From: Luzula sylvatica
Lineage: Eukaryota > Streptophyta > Magnoliopsida > Poales > Juncaceae
NCBI GenBank assembly: GCA_946800325.1
Contig: OX326956.1
Coordinates: 45,027,552-45,091,551 of the forward strand
Length of the DNA stretch: 64,000 bases
Direction: 5' to 3'
Within the stretch, counting starts at the first letter, position 1. Each line of letters opens with the position of its first letter. Below are positions 45,657 through 57,633 of the stretch, one piece after another. The notes below the pieces were generated by a model. That model saw nothing but the letters and a program-made list of their open reading frames with translations. It ran no database searches and was not told where the DNA came from. The position numbers and the translations under genes are program-made.

Positions 45657-46294
45657 ATGTAGTATCTAATACATATGTATATTCCATATTTGACATCTAC
45701 TGCAAGTCCATGATGAACATGATCATCTCATATGCGAATATACTAGTGTACATATATATAGTCTCTTATCTTAGACATGACTATCTCCATAAACATCATA
45801 TATATGATCAGAGACTCTTTAGAATTGTATTAATTTCTATTTTATAGTTTTACTATCATAATCATGTATTATGATAATGTACAAACTAGATATACAATTC
45901 ATGCTCAGTTAACTATTCTTTAATATATTAAATAACCAACACACTATTAAATGAACAACAATTATATATAACTAATAATATAATAGTTTACATACAAGTT
46001 ACTAGGGCGTTTTTTAATCAGGTTAATCCCGACGAACCGACATGCACAACACCGACATGTGTTAATCGTCCATTTTTTCATATATTTTTTTAGTTGCGTC
46101 ATATATATATTTTCAAATGTGCGTTGAGTATTTTTTACATACATAATATATATTTTTGAAATACAATACATGTTTAGTTTATATTATTATCGTCTGAAAT
46201 ATATATATATTTTTAATATACAATATATACTTGTTATATGTATGATATACATTCTCTAGATGTGACAGTCACGTTTTTAAATATGTGGTACATC

Positions 46295-46352
<58 letters not shown>

Positions 46353-46356
46353 TTTA
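45657..46356. other. AT-rich DNA ending in a (TA)n tract
   Basis: It continues the host sequence of the solo LTR. (TA)n at about 46300-46346. An open frame at 45962-46171 has no domain. Confidence 0.45.
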
Positions 46357-46755
46357 GGGAAAATTTTGTAACATGGACAAAGAAAGTTTGGTATTTAGCA
46401 AAAAGGGAAATTGTACTCTTCCCCACAAAAGTGGATAAACATCATCGATGACATCATCACGGCTGTGTTAATCGATCCGTACCTATCATAATCTTAATTA
46501 CAAAAAAATTGTTAATTTATTTGTTTGTTAATTGGTCCGTACCTGTCATATTTATTTCAAATTAATTTTCTAGTCCGATTAACCATCAATGAACCCGCTG
46601 ACATCATCGAAAACTTTTATCTCATTTTTGTGGGACTCAATAAATGCCTTTTAGCAAAATAGACAAGAAAATTTGATAATTTCTGAAGTAACACTATCAA
46701 CATTTGAAAAGTTGAGAGGGTATGCACCAGACTTTCAAAAGTTGAGAGTTAAAAC
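46357..46755. mobile_element. Left arm of a second MULE of the 1387-8341 family
   Basis: It begins GGGAAAATTTTGTAACATGG and shares AAGTTTGGTATTTAGCAAAA and ACACTATCAACATTTGAAAAG with the first MULE's arms. The matching inverted arm is at 61330-61470. A 247-bp MITE interrupts it at 46404-46650, and the 13.7-kb copia element starts at its inner edge. Confidence 0.62.
46404..46650. mobile_element. 247-bp MULE-type MITE
   Basis: The perfect 9-bp duplication TTAGCAAAA lies at 46395-46403 and 46651-46659. The ends share imperfect inverted sequence (AGGGAAATTGTACTC... against AAGGCATTTATTGAGTC...), and CCCCACAAAAGTGG pairs with the right end. The opposite arm at 61435 lacks the insert and reads straight through TAGCAAAATAGACAAG. 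Confidence 0.75.
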
Positions 46756-47774
46756 TGTTGGGGAATATCCCCGACCCCGGGCCCGCGCGGCAGAATGAAG
46801 GCCCGGTCCGGTTCCCCGATTCCCGAGATCACGCCATGACTTCGAGGGTACGATGCAATAGAAGGATAGATTCATACCGGTGCAAAATTGATTGTACTCG
46901 AAGGGTTGATTGCTGCCTTCTATCTCCTGTCACGTTGGTGACAATTCGCGCGTCCCACACCACGCGTCTTTCACCTCTCGTTGACTTCGCCGAATCGCTT
47001 GATTTTGTCTCCGACTCAATCTACTCGTCCGAATCGATCACAACCGAAAGAGCCACAAGTGTCGCTCCTCTACTTGTATCCACCTTGATTCGTAAGATGT
47101 CGGTCGCGGATGCAACTGTCTAGACGATGCACCGGCGAACTTGCTCGATCGAATTGATTCTCTATCTTTCGAGAAACTCTTTTCTCGATTTCTCTCTCTT
47201 CGCACCTTTTCACTATCGAAAGATTAAATCTGAATTCTCTCTTTCTTTTGGTGTCTTTGGCAGAATGAATTGCTCAATTACTTAGTTTGGACGAGAGAGA
47301 AAGTATCATATTTATATCAAATAGGATTATGATTAGCCAAGAGGCATGTATATCCAATATACACCATTTCACACAGAAAAGTGCATGAACCTGTTCAGTA
47401 TTCTGTCCAGACGAAATTGATAAATTTCTCTGACAGAAAATCAACCAACATGAAAGTTGTAGATAATCTTATTATCTACACAACCCAATTTGGCCCAGCC
47501 CAATTGGAGTTCGTATTCAAAAGTTAAGACTGTTTTACTAACTGTATGTCATACTGTTGCACCCTTTCGGTATTTCACATAAACGACACTTATACTTCGT
47601 TCATATGAAATATATTTCTACATGAAGGTTATAGATAATCTCATTATCTATCTAACCCAATTTGAACCATTCAAATCGGATTTACCCACTGAAAGTTATG
47701 GCTACAAATGTACGCTTACATTCGTTCATCCTTGTGTACACTTTTACGGTTGATCCGAAACTGTATTTCTTTCA
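46756..47774 (-). repeat. 3' LTR of the large copia element
   Basis: 1019 bp, + strand TGTTGGGGAATATCC to TATTTCTTTCA. Confidence 0.9.
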
Positions 47775-48933
47775 GTCTCCCACTCAATTTAAGATCTACC
47801 TAAAAGGTGCTCATGCATATCCAATACACACGATTTTAGAGAATATAGCTCGCGTATCAAATACCAAGCTATGCACATCCTATGTGCCAATTTTATGATC
47901 AAGCCCGACTTAGTACGACTCGTTGTGTGACCATGTAGGTTTGATTAACGATGGCAGTAGGTTGTTTCCAATGCCTACAAGCTCATGACCGGGATGTAGT
48001 CACTCCATCATAGCAATCCATGTTAAACGAATAATGATTGTGATCATCGTGCCTATCTCGAATAGCGGTTATTAGTTCTCTTGTTTGCGATATCCGTTAA
48101 TCAAAAGGCATGGTGATAGTCATCCTTATAATTTGATTAACAACACTTATTCCCCGATTCCGAGTTGAGTTATCAAATTTCAATCGATATTAACCGTTAA
48201 TATCATTGATTGCGGCCGCAGATTTCGTTAATCGACTCATCGAGCGGCGCCTAAGAGATATCTCTTCCTTTCGGAATAAACAATTCCTATCTTGGAGACT
48301 CACATTGAATTCCGTGTTTCGGACAATACCCAATGATGACCCTTTTAACTCCCTGTTACGGTGAGCGTAAGATCATATCAAAGTATTGTGTTACGCACGT
48401 AACGCAATCAATGATCTCCTCAAGTTTGAAGAACCTAATACCCTACTCGTCGCGAGTTCATCCATAATGACTAAACCATGTCATGATCTCGCGGCTTCGG
48501 TCATATCCAATATATGTCACCTAGCATATATCTACGTTCCCAATTCGACAAACACCTTTGTCCCATGATTAGCAAAACATAATCATCTTCTCGGCTAACG
48601 TACTAATGTACGCGTTCAGTCTATTATCTGATAATAGAAATGCTTCTCTCTTAAGCAAGCTGATCCGCGACTAGGGATGTTTAGAAATGACACTTTAAGT
48701 GTGACGGTTTTGCTGCACATGGTCCTCAACCATGTCGACGTCCACACAAGTTCAAATCAAGGTTCATGTAATCATATTACACAACCCAGCACACAGTTTT
48801 CATATAAGATAAATGCAAAAATGAAAAATTTTAAAATTCTGAAATTGCATTACAATAAGATAAGTTTGGGGTGATACAACGTTTACTAATCTATTAGACT
48901 AATCTCGTCCTACGAAACTATCGTGTTAGATAA
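47775..48933 (-). other. Non-coding region between polyprotein and 3' LTR
   Basis: 1.16 kb without an open frame of note. The last bases before the LTR (on the minus strand) are the purine-rich tract. Such long 3' regions occur in several plant copia lineages. Confidence 0.6.
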
Positions 48934-51900
48934 CTAACTACTCTCTTCCTCCTCTAGGTATCTCAAACATATAGTTTTCGCATGATAATTGTGCTTAGCT
49001 TGCGAGAGTGGCTTAGTAAACGGGTCCGCAACATTCCTGTTAGTATCAATCTTTTCAATGATCACATCCTTTCTTTGCAAAATCTCACGGATCAAGTGAA
49101 ATTTTCTGAGTATGTGCTTGGAGCGGTGATGTGCCCTCGGTTCCTTGGACTGTGCTATTGCGCCCGTATTGTCGCAATACACAACTACAGGTTCCGAGAT
49201 ACTCGGGACTACTCCAAGTTCGGTCACAAATTTCTTGATCCATACCGCCTCCTTTGCCGATTCGGAAGCCGCAATATACTCCGATTCAGTTGTAGAGTCT
49301 GCTATCGTGGGTTGTTTGGAACTCTTCCAAACTACCGCTCCGCCACTTAGACAAAACACGTATCCGCTTTGTGATCGAAAGTCATCGACACATGTTTGAA
49401 AACTGGCGTCGGTATATCCATTGATGACCAACCCGGATGTCTTTCCACCATAAATTAGAAATTGATCCTTAGTTCTTCGTAAGTACTTAAGGATGTTCTT
49501 AACTGCGATCCAATGCATATCCCCTGGATTAGATTGGTAACGCGAAACGACGCTCAATGCATACGACACATCAGGGCGCGTACAAATCATGGCATACATA
49601 ATTGATCCAACCGCCGAAGCGTATGGAACAATACTCATCGCATTCTTATCTTCGCTCGATGTCGGACATTGAGCTTTAGAATACGATATGCCACTCGACA
49701 TTGGAAGAAGTCCTTTCTTCGAATTTTGCATTGAAAATCGTTTCAACATTTTGTCGATGTACGTGCTTTGACTCAAGCCGAGTAATTTCTTGGATCTATC
49801 TCTATAAATCCTCACGCCTAATATATAAGCGGCCTCGCCCAAATATTTCATAGCGAAACGAGTATTTAAATACTTATTAACATCCGTAAACATCGGAATG
49901 TCGTTTCCTATGATCAAGATGTCGTCTACATATAGTACAAGAAATACTACGCGGCTCCCACTAACCTTCTTGTATACACAAGGTTCTTCTACGTTTTTCA
50001 CGAAAATATATTCTCGTATAACTTCATCGAAACGTATGTTCCAACTCCGAGAATCTTGCTTCAATCCATAAATGGATCGTTGCAACTTGCACACTTTATC
50101 CGGACTCTTTGAATCGACAAAACCCTCGGGCTGTGTCATGTACACTAAGTTCCCGTTAAGGAATGCGGTTTTGACATCCATTTGCCAAATCTCGTAGTCA
50201 TAATACGCAGAGATAGCAAGTAAGATCCGTATGGATTTAAGCATTGCTACGGGAGAAAACGTTTCTTCATAGTCTACACCATGAATTCGTTTGAAACCTT
50301 TCGCCACAAGCCGTGCTTTATAAGTGTTTACATTCCCATCCATGTCGGTCTTCTTCTTGAAGACCCACTTACATCCCACTGGATTAACCCCGGGAGGTGG
50401 ATCAACCAAGTTCCAAACTTGATTATCGTACATGGATTGAATCTCGGATTTCATGGCAGTTTGCCACTTATCGGAATCCTCGCTTTTCATAACCTCGCGG
50501 TAAGATGTCGGTTCATCATCTATGAATTCGACTTCATCATCATTTGCCACGATAAAACCATATCGTATAGGCTCTTGACGAATCCTACCCGATCTACGAA
50601 TTGCGCCTTGTGCACTTGACTCCGTTTCATCAACAATTGACGAAACCGGATCAATATTCATCGGTTCAACATTCATTTGTGGTTCTCGAATTTCTTCGAG
50701 ATCTATCTCATATCCATCCATTCTTTTAGATATAAATTCCTCCTCTAGGAAGGTACCTCCACGAGCAACAAACACTTTGTTCTCGTATGGATGATAGAAA
50801 TAATATCCCTTTGTTTCCTTGAGATAACCAACAAATAAACATTTTTCAGATTTGGGATCGAGTTTATCCGCAATTAATCTACGGACATAAGCTTCACATC
50901 CCCAAATCTTAACATAAGACAACTTCGGAACTTTTCCGGTCCACATCTCATATGGCGTCTTAGGTACCGATTTAGAAGGTATGCGGTTTAATAAGTAATC
51001 CGTTGTCTCTAGGGCAAATCCCCAAAACGATTTTGGAAGGGTAGTTTGACTCATCATGGATCGAACCATGTCCAACAAGATCCGATTCCTCCTCTCGGAC
51101 ACGCCATTTCATTGTGGCGTTCCTGCCGGAGTCCATTGTGGAACTATTCCACATTCCTTTAGATGATCTTCAAACTCATAGCTCAAATATTCGCCACCTC
51201 GATCCGATCGAATGGTTTTAATTTTCTTGCCAAGCTGATTTTCAACTTCGTTTTGAAACTTTTTGAACTTGTCAAAGGTCTCCGCTTTAGTACGCATCAA
51301 ATAGATATATCCATATCTACTATGATCGTCCGTAAACGTAACAAAGTATCGGTAGCCTCCTCTTGCCTCGATGCTCATCGGTCCACAAACATCGGAATGT
51401 ATGAGTTCCAATAGATCGTTGGACCGCTCTCCGACCTTGGAGAACGGCGCCTTTGTCATCTTGCCAAGCAAACAAGATTCGCAATTCTCAAATGAATCAA
51501 ATTCAAATGAGTCTATCATTCCATCTTTATGGAGTCTAGCAATGCGTTTCTCATTCACGTGACCGAGACGACAATGCCAAAAGAAAGTCCGATTATCAAC
51601 TTTAGGTTTAATCCTTTTCGCATTAATGTTATACATGGACTCATTATTTCCGTGATCGAAATTCAACACATAAAGACCATTTTCTAACAGAACATTTTCA
51701 TAGATAATAGAATCCTTACATATCGAAAACTCATTATTCCTAATAACGAATTCATAACCATCATTGGCTAGTTTCGACACACTTATTATGTTCTTACATA
51801 ATGTTGGTACATAATAACAATTATTTAGTACTAATATAAGTCCACTAGGCAAAGTCAAATTAACTACTCCTACGGCAAACGCAGCAACTTTTGCTCCATT

Positions 51901-52007
51901 CCCGACACGTAGATCGACTTCGCCCTTTTCCAACCTTCGACTATTTTGTAGAACCTGCATATTTCGACAAATATGAGTCCCACATCCAGTATCCAATACC
52001 CAATTAG

Positions 52008-55000
52008 TGTTAGGATCGTCGCCGCAAACACACACACAAGAACAACACACACGGACACAAGTATTTTTACGTGGAAACTCCGAAGGGAAAAAACCACGGC
52101 CGCCGGCACTCAAACTTATTTTACTATACTGGAGAAAGAGAGAATACAATTGTTTGTGCTTTGTTGGAATGAATAAAACTCTAGCCTAGCCCTCTATTTA
52201 TAGCTAAACTCCTACCCAATACAAGGAAATAATCATTGCTTTAATTACCATTCAATCATGGCAATATCAATATATGGAGAGTTTTCCTATTTCTTCAAGG
52301 TTTCCTTTTTCCAATTTCTTAATCTTCAGGTTTCCAAAAGTCTCCATACCATAACAATCTCCCACTTGGAAACTTTTGCACCAGTCTTCTTTCTCCCGTC
52401 CCGAGCGGGACTTCCTTGAGTCCGGCGACAGCTCCCATGGTTTACGTGACCAGCCCCACTGAGGCGACGCACAGCCTCAGCTTGTCGGTGGGGACTTCCT
52501 TGGTCAACATATCTGCAGCGTTCTTGGCACCTTGGATCTTCTCCAGCGATAAGACCCCGTCACTCACAAGTTCCCGGATGTAGTGATACTTCAGTTGGAT
52601 GTGCTTGGTCCTCGAGTGGAACACCGGATTCTTCGCGAGACATAAGGCACTTTGACTGTCGGTGTAAAGTGTCTTGCATCCTTGAGCTTTCCCGATCTCC
52701 TTCAGAAAAGTCAAGAGCCATACCATCTCCTTTCCGGCCTCCGAGATTGCCACATACTCAGCCTCCGTTGTCGATAGCGACACACACTTCTGCAATCTTG
52801 ACATCCAACTCACCGCCGTGCCTCCCATCGTGAAGACATAACCGGAAGTGCTCTTCCGACTATCCACATCTCCTCCTAGGTCAGCATCTACAAAGCCTTG
52901 CAAACTCGTGCCACCTTTCTTGTAGCACAGTGCCATGCTTGCGGTGCCCTTCAAGTATCTCAGTAGCCACTTAATCGCCTCCCAGTGCTCGATGCCGGGG
53001 TTTGCCATGAACCGGCTCACGACTCCCACTGAATGAGAAATGTCGGGTCTCGTGCACACCATGGCGTACATTAGGCTACCCACTGCCGATGAATACGGCA
53101 CGTTCTCCATCCTCTTCTTCTCCTCCGTGGTTTTCGGTGACTGCGCTTTGGAGAGTTTGAAATGTGCGCCGAGTGGGGTACTTCTCGGCTTGGCGTCATC
53201 TACTCGGAATCGCTCCAGCACCTTCTTAACGTACTTCTCTTGCGACACTGTGAGAGTACCCTTGCTTCGATCTCGAGTAATTCGCATCCCAAGAATTTGG
53301 CTCGCCTCTCCTAAATCCTTCATTTCAAATCCTCTTGACAACTCCCTCTTGAGCTTGTCGATCTCCCTCATGTTCGCACCTGCAATGAGCATATCATCAA
53401 CATACAAAAGCAATATAATGTATGTTTCTCCACTACTCTTGTAGTAGCAACAATGGTCGGTGTCACCCCTACGAAAACCACGATCACACATGAACTTGTC
53501 GAACTTCTTGTACCACTGCCTTGGAGCCTGCTTTAAACCGTACAAGCTCTTCTTAAGCCTGCACACAAGATCCTCCTTTCCCGGGATCTCGAAACCTTCA
53601 GGTTGCACCATATAGATGTCCTCCTCCAAATCGCCATGAAGGAACGCCGTCTTGACATCCATTTGCTCGAGGTGCAAATCCTCCGCTGCTACAATACTTA
53701 ACACCGTGCGAATAGTCGTCAGCTTTACCACCGGCGAGAACACCTCCGTGTAGTCGATTCCCTTCTTCTGAAGAAACCCCTTGACTACCAGCCTCGCCTT
53801 GTATCTCTTGCTGCCGTCTGACTCGTCCTTCACTCGGTAGACCCATTTGTTTTGCAGCGCCTTCTTGCCATCTGGCAACCGGGTCATTTCCCAAGTATTG
53901 TTCTTCCGGAGAGACTCAATCTCTTCCTTCATCGCGCGCTCCCACTTGACCGAATCACCTCCATGTACCGCCTCTCGGTAGCCTTCTGGTTCACCCGCAT
54001 CGGTTAGCAGCAAATGATGGAGTGATGGTGAATAACGGTTTGTAGGCTTAATTCTCCGGCTTGATCGTCTCAAAATCGGAGTTTCTGGGCTTTCGTCTTG
54101 CGCGATTTCAGGCACGTCTTCGTCCCCATTTTCAGTCACATCCTGGACCGAAAACTCATCTTCCTCGGGCTCGCTCGACTCGTCATTGCTCGTGATTTGA
54201 TGGACACTCTCCTCCGATTTCGATTCGCCTCCGGAACCGAACCTGTTCTTGTAGAGTTCCCCTTCATTAAAGGTTGCGTCTCTTGACCGAATTATTCTTC
54301 GACCTTCCTCGATCCAAAACCGATAACCGAAGTAATTCGATCCATAACCAATGAACACACATCTTTGGGCCTTCGCGTCTAGTTTGTCCCTCTTCTCTGC
54401 GTCGATATGGACATACGAGATGCTCCCAAAAATTCGCAAATGACCAAGAGAAATCTTCTTTCCTCTCCATTTCTCTTCAGGTAGCTCGAGGTTGAGAGAT
54501 TTCATCGGAGTACGGTTGATAAGGTATGCGGCCGTGCTAACCGCATCCGCCCAGAACATCTTCGGCAATCCCGCGTGTAATCGCATCGCCCTTGCTCGTT
54601 CATTCAGAGTTCGATTCATCCGTTCTGCCACCCCGTTCTGTTGAGGTCGATTTGGGACCGTCTGAATCAGCTTGATTCCTTGTTCCGCACAAAACCCTCT
54701 GAACTCTGTACCGTCGTACTCCCCTCCATTATCCGACTTCAAGCATTTCAGCTTCAAGCCGGTCTCGGTCTCGACTTCTACCTTCCACCTTTTGAACACA
54801 TTAAACACGTCAGATTTGTGTTTAATAAAATAGATCCATACCTTCCTAGTTGAATCGTCGATAAAGGTGACGTAGTATCGTGACCCCCCGATAGACTGGA
54901 CCGGAGCTGGCCCCCACACGTCGGTATGCACCAGGTCTAACTTCCCCATCTTGAGTTCTCGTCCAGCCTTCGAAAAACTAACCCGTCTTTGCTTGCCGAG

Positions 55001-56738
55001 CACGCAGTTCTCACAGAAATCGGTTTGTACCGATTTTACCTTCGGTAACAGACCCTTGGAAATTAACATTTGCATCCCTTCGTGACTCATGTGACCGAGC
55101 CGATTGTGCCATAACATCGGATCAGTCACTGCTTCTGAAAACGCCAAACAATCTCCTCTATTATCGGTAAGATAGAGGGTTCCCGTCTTCATACCTCTCG
55201 CTATCACCATGGCCCCCCTTACAATCTTCCACGACCCGTTGCCGAACACCGTCTTGTAGCCTTCGCTATCCATCTGCCCGACGGATATCAAGTTCTTCTT
55301 CAGACCGGGAATGTACCGAACTCCTCGCAAGATCCATCTAAATCCGTTGCTCGATTTTATCTGGACATCACCTATGCCCGATACGCTCAAAGGCTTTCCA
55401 TCTGCTAGGTGGACATTTCCTAAATCTCCTGTCTTGAAATTTAAGAACTTATCTCTCTGTGAGGTTGAGTGGAAGGATGCGCCCGAGTCCAAAACCCAGG
55501 ACTCGACGGGGTTGTCGACGCATAAAACGAGAGCGTCGTCTCTGTCTTGCTCGGTGACAACATTTGCAGAACTCGATTCCACCTTCTCCTTTCTCGGGGC
55601 TTTGCAGTCCCGCTTCATGTGACCTTTCTTGCCACAATTCCAGCACTCCAGCTCGCCACGTGGTCTTGACTTGCTACGCCCTCTCGACTTGGCTCGTCCG
55701 CGGTTGTTGCTCTTCTGACCTTCACGGCCCCGACTCTCCAAATTCAACGCCGAACCCGAGGAACCCGAGGTTTCGCTTCGCTCCTTTCGCCGAATGTCGT
55801 CATTCAGGATGCGGTCCCGCACTTCCTCAAAGGTCAAATCCTCCTTGACGCCGATAACGTCTACCGTCGTCGTCCAGCTCTCCGGGAGAGATGACAGTAG
55901 CATAAGTGCCTTCATCTCATCACCAAGGTTAAATTTGAAAGAGTCTAATTGGTTTGAAATAACCTGAAAAGAATTTAGATGCTCCGCAACAGATCCGCCC
56001 TCCGTCATTCGCAGATTGAAAAGACGGCGCACCAGGTGCAGCTTGTTTAGCGAAGATGGTTTCTCGTACATGTTGGACAACGCCTTCATGACCCCGAAAG
56101 CCGTCGTCTCCTTCGCTACGTTGAACGCCACGTTCTTGGCTAGCGATAGTTGGATATAGCTTAGCGCCTTGCGGTTCATCTTCTTCCACTTGCCTTCGTC
56201 CGTAATACTTTCCGGCCTTGTCTCGAATAGCGCCTCTTCTAGGTCCTTCTGGCATAGCAACGCTTCTACTTGCATCTTCCAGTAACCGAAGTCTCGCCCA
56301 TCAAACCGGCATACCGAAACCTTGTTCTCGTCCATCTCTCGTCTGCTCGAACCTTAACCTTTGCCCTGATACCACTTGTTAGGATCGACGCCGCAAACAC
56401 ACACACAAGAACAACACACACGGACACAAGTATTTTTACGTGGAAACCCCGAAGGGAAAAAACCACGGCCGCCGGCACTCAAACTTATTTTACTATACTG
56501 GAGAAAGAGAGAATACAATTGTTTGTGCTTTGTTGGAATGAATAAAACTCTAGCCTAGCCCTCTATTTATAGCTAAACTCCTACCCAATACAAGGAAATA
56601 ATACAAGGAAATAATCATTGCCTTAATTACCATTCAATCATAGCAATATCAATATATGGAGAGTTTTCCTATTTCTTCAAAGTTTCCTTTTTCCAATTTC
56701 CTAATCTTCAGGTTTCCAAAAGTCTCCATACCATAACA
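52008..56738 (-). mobile_element. Inner Ty1/copia element, 4731 bp, apparently complete
   Basis: LTRs are 52008-52356 (3', 349 bp) and 56377-56738 (5', 362 bp). The perfect target duplication ATTAG is at 52003-52007 and 56739-56743. The LTRs differ by a 13-bp tandem duplication (ACAAGGAAATAAT) in the 5' LTR and about six substitutions noticed. PBS AGTGGTATCAGGGC and PPT AAGTGGGAGAT are present. It inserted in the same orientation into the host copia element's coding region just before protease. Complete coding capacity makes it potentially autonomous. Confidence 0.94.
52442..56335 (-). CDS. Copia gag-pol polyprotein, intact, 1297 aa
   Basis: A single frame from ATG at 56335 to a stop at 52442. 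In order: gag; CCHC knuckle CWNCGKKGHMKRDC (about 232-245); aspartic protease WVLDSGASFHST (about 281); integrase HHCC (HNRLGHMSHEGM, CENCVLGK) and DDE core (HTDVWGP, FIDDSTRKVW, QQNGVAERMNRTL); reverse transcriptase with LLYVDDMLIAG (near 980); and RNase H with DADLGGD, STTEAEYVA and DSQSAL. The length and single-frame layout are those of Tnt1/Retrofit-type elements. No stop or frameshift is seen. It would produce virus-like particles in which its RNA is reverse transcribed. Confidence 0.95.
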   Translation of the reverse strand: MDENKVSVCRFDGRDFGYWKMQVEALLCQKDLEEALFETRPESITDEGKWKKMNRKALSYIQLSLAKNVAFNVAKETTAFGVMKALSNMYEKPSSLNKLHLVRRLFNLRMTEGGSVAEHLNSFQVISNQLDSFKFNLGDEMKALMLLSSLPESWTTTVDVIGVKEDLTFEEVRDRILNDDIRRKERSETSGSSGSALNLESRGREGQKSNNRGRAKSRGRSKSRPRGELECWNCGKKGHMKRDCKAPRKEKVESSSANVVTEQDRDDALVLCVDNPVESWVLDSGASFHSTSQRDKFLNFKTGDLGNVHLADGKPLSVSGIGDVQIKSSNGFRWILRGVRYIPGLKKNLISVGQMDSEGYKTVFGNGSWKIVRGAMVIARGMKTGTLYLTDNRGDCLAFSEAVTDPMLWHNRLGHMSHEGMQMLISKGLLPKVKSVQTDFCENCVLGKQRRVSFSKAGRELKMGKLDLVHTDVWGPAPVQSIGGSRYYVTFIDDSTRKVWIYFIKHKSDVFNVFKRWKVEVETETGLKLKCLKSDNGGEYDGTEFRGFCAEQGIKLIQTVPNRPQQNGVAERMNRTLNERARAMRLHAGLPKMFWADAVSTAAYLINRTPMKSLNLELPEEKWRGKKISLGHLRIFGSISYVHIDAEKRDKLDAKAQRCVFIGYGSNYFGYRFWIEEGRRIIRSRDATFNEGELYKNRFGSGGESKSEESVHQITSNDESSEPEEDEFSVQDVTENGDEDVPEIAQDESPETPILRRSSRRIKPTNRYSPSLHHLLLTDAGEPEGYREAVHGGDSVKWERAMKEEIESLRKNNTWEMTRLPDGKKALQNKWVYRVKDESDGSKRYKARLVVKGFLQKKGIDYTEVFSPVVKLTTIRTVLSIVAAEDLHLEQMDVKTAFLHGDLEEDIYMVQPEGFEIPGKEDLVCRLKKSLYGLKQAPRQWYKKFDKFMCDRGFRRGDTDHCCYYKSSGETYIILLLYVDDMLIAGANMREIDKLKRELSRGFEMKDLGEASQILGMRITRDRSKGTLTVSQEKYVKKVLERFRVDDAKPRSTPLGAHFKLSKAQSPKTTEEKKRMENVPYSSAVGSLMYAMVCTRPDISHSVGVVSRFMANPGIEHWEAIKWLLRYLKGTASMALCYKKGGTSLQGFVDADLGGDVDSRKSTSGYVFTMGGTAVSWMSRLQKCVSLSTTEAEYVAISEAGKEMVWLLTFLKEIGKAQGCKTLYTDSQSALCLAKNPVFHSRTKHIQLKYHYIRELVSDGVLSLEKIQGAKNAADMLTKEVPTDKLRLCVASVGLVT

Positions 56739-57633
56739 ATTAGTCATAGTTGAAATATTAACTTCAATAACGTTAATACCTGAGAGACCGGTTGCTGAAA
56801 CCGTCTTGCCCTTCTTCACCTCCTCGAGGTAAGACTTGCAATCACGCTTCCAATGTCCAGCCTTGTGACAAATGGTAGCATGTCTCATCCTTGAATTTCT
56901 CCTTTCCCTTTTTATTCGGCTTCGAACGTTTCTTAGCCGAACTGCCCTTGGACTTTGATCTCTTACGATCCTTATTCTGAATTGTGAGAACATTTCCGGC
57001 AACTCTTGCCATGTTCTCTCCGGACGACTTCAACGTCTCCGATTCAAAATTCTTGAGCATTCCGTGAAGCTCAGGGATCGTCTTATCCATCGAATGTATG
57101 TGATAGTTAGTCACGAACGGAGAAAACATTGGAGGAAGTGCACACAAGATCAAATCTTGTTGCATAATCCTCGACAATTTCTCTCCTAGCCTCTCTAGAC
57201 GGTCTATGAGAGCTTGCACCTTCAAAACGTGAGTGCTCACCGAAGACCCCGAATGCATCTTGCAGTTTACCAACTCTTTGAGCGTACTGAACCGTTCAAT
57301 ACGCTCCTGCTCTTGGAACATTTCCTTGAGCACAACGTTTATCGAGTATGCATCCGAGTCCTCAAACTGCTTTTGAAGACTAGCGTCCATACATGCCAAC
57401 ATGAGGCACGTAACGTCATTTGAGTCCTTCTTAAGTTTCTCAAACGCGGCCTTTTCATCGGCCGTAGCATCGGGGCCCGGTTCTACTAATTTCGTATCCA
57501 ATACGTGACTCTTGCCCTCTTGCCTGATAACTATTCTCAGGTTTCGGTGCCAGTCTAAGTAGTTCCGACCCACTAGCTTTTCCCTTTCTAATACCGATCT
57601 AATCGATAAGGTGTTGGTGTTACTAGAAGACAT

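Larger units (their letters stand above)
48934..57633 (-). pseudogene. gag-pol polyprotein of the large copia element, broken in three ways
   Basis: The minus-strand frame starts at 57633 (SSSNTNTLSIRSVLEREKL, gag). It loses frame at about 56870 through one extra base inside the CCHC knuckle. It is interrupted by the inner element at 56743-52008, then resumes as NWVLDTGCGTHICR (protease), HCRLGHVNEKR and CESCLLGK (integrase zinc site), and IHSDVCGP, then meets an in-frame TGA at 51111-51109 where a His codon is conserved. After the stop it runs 722 codons with LVLYVDDILI (reverse transcriptase) and STTESEYIAAS (RNase H) to 48934. Only the inner insertion would be enough to kill it; the frameshift and stop show independent decay. 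Confidence 0.9.
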
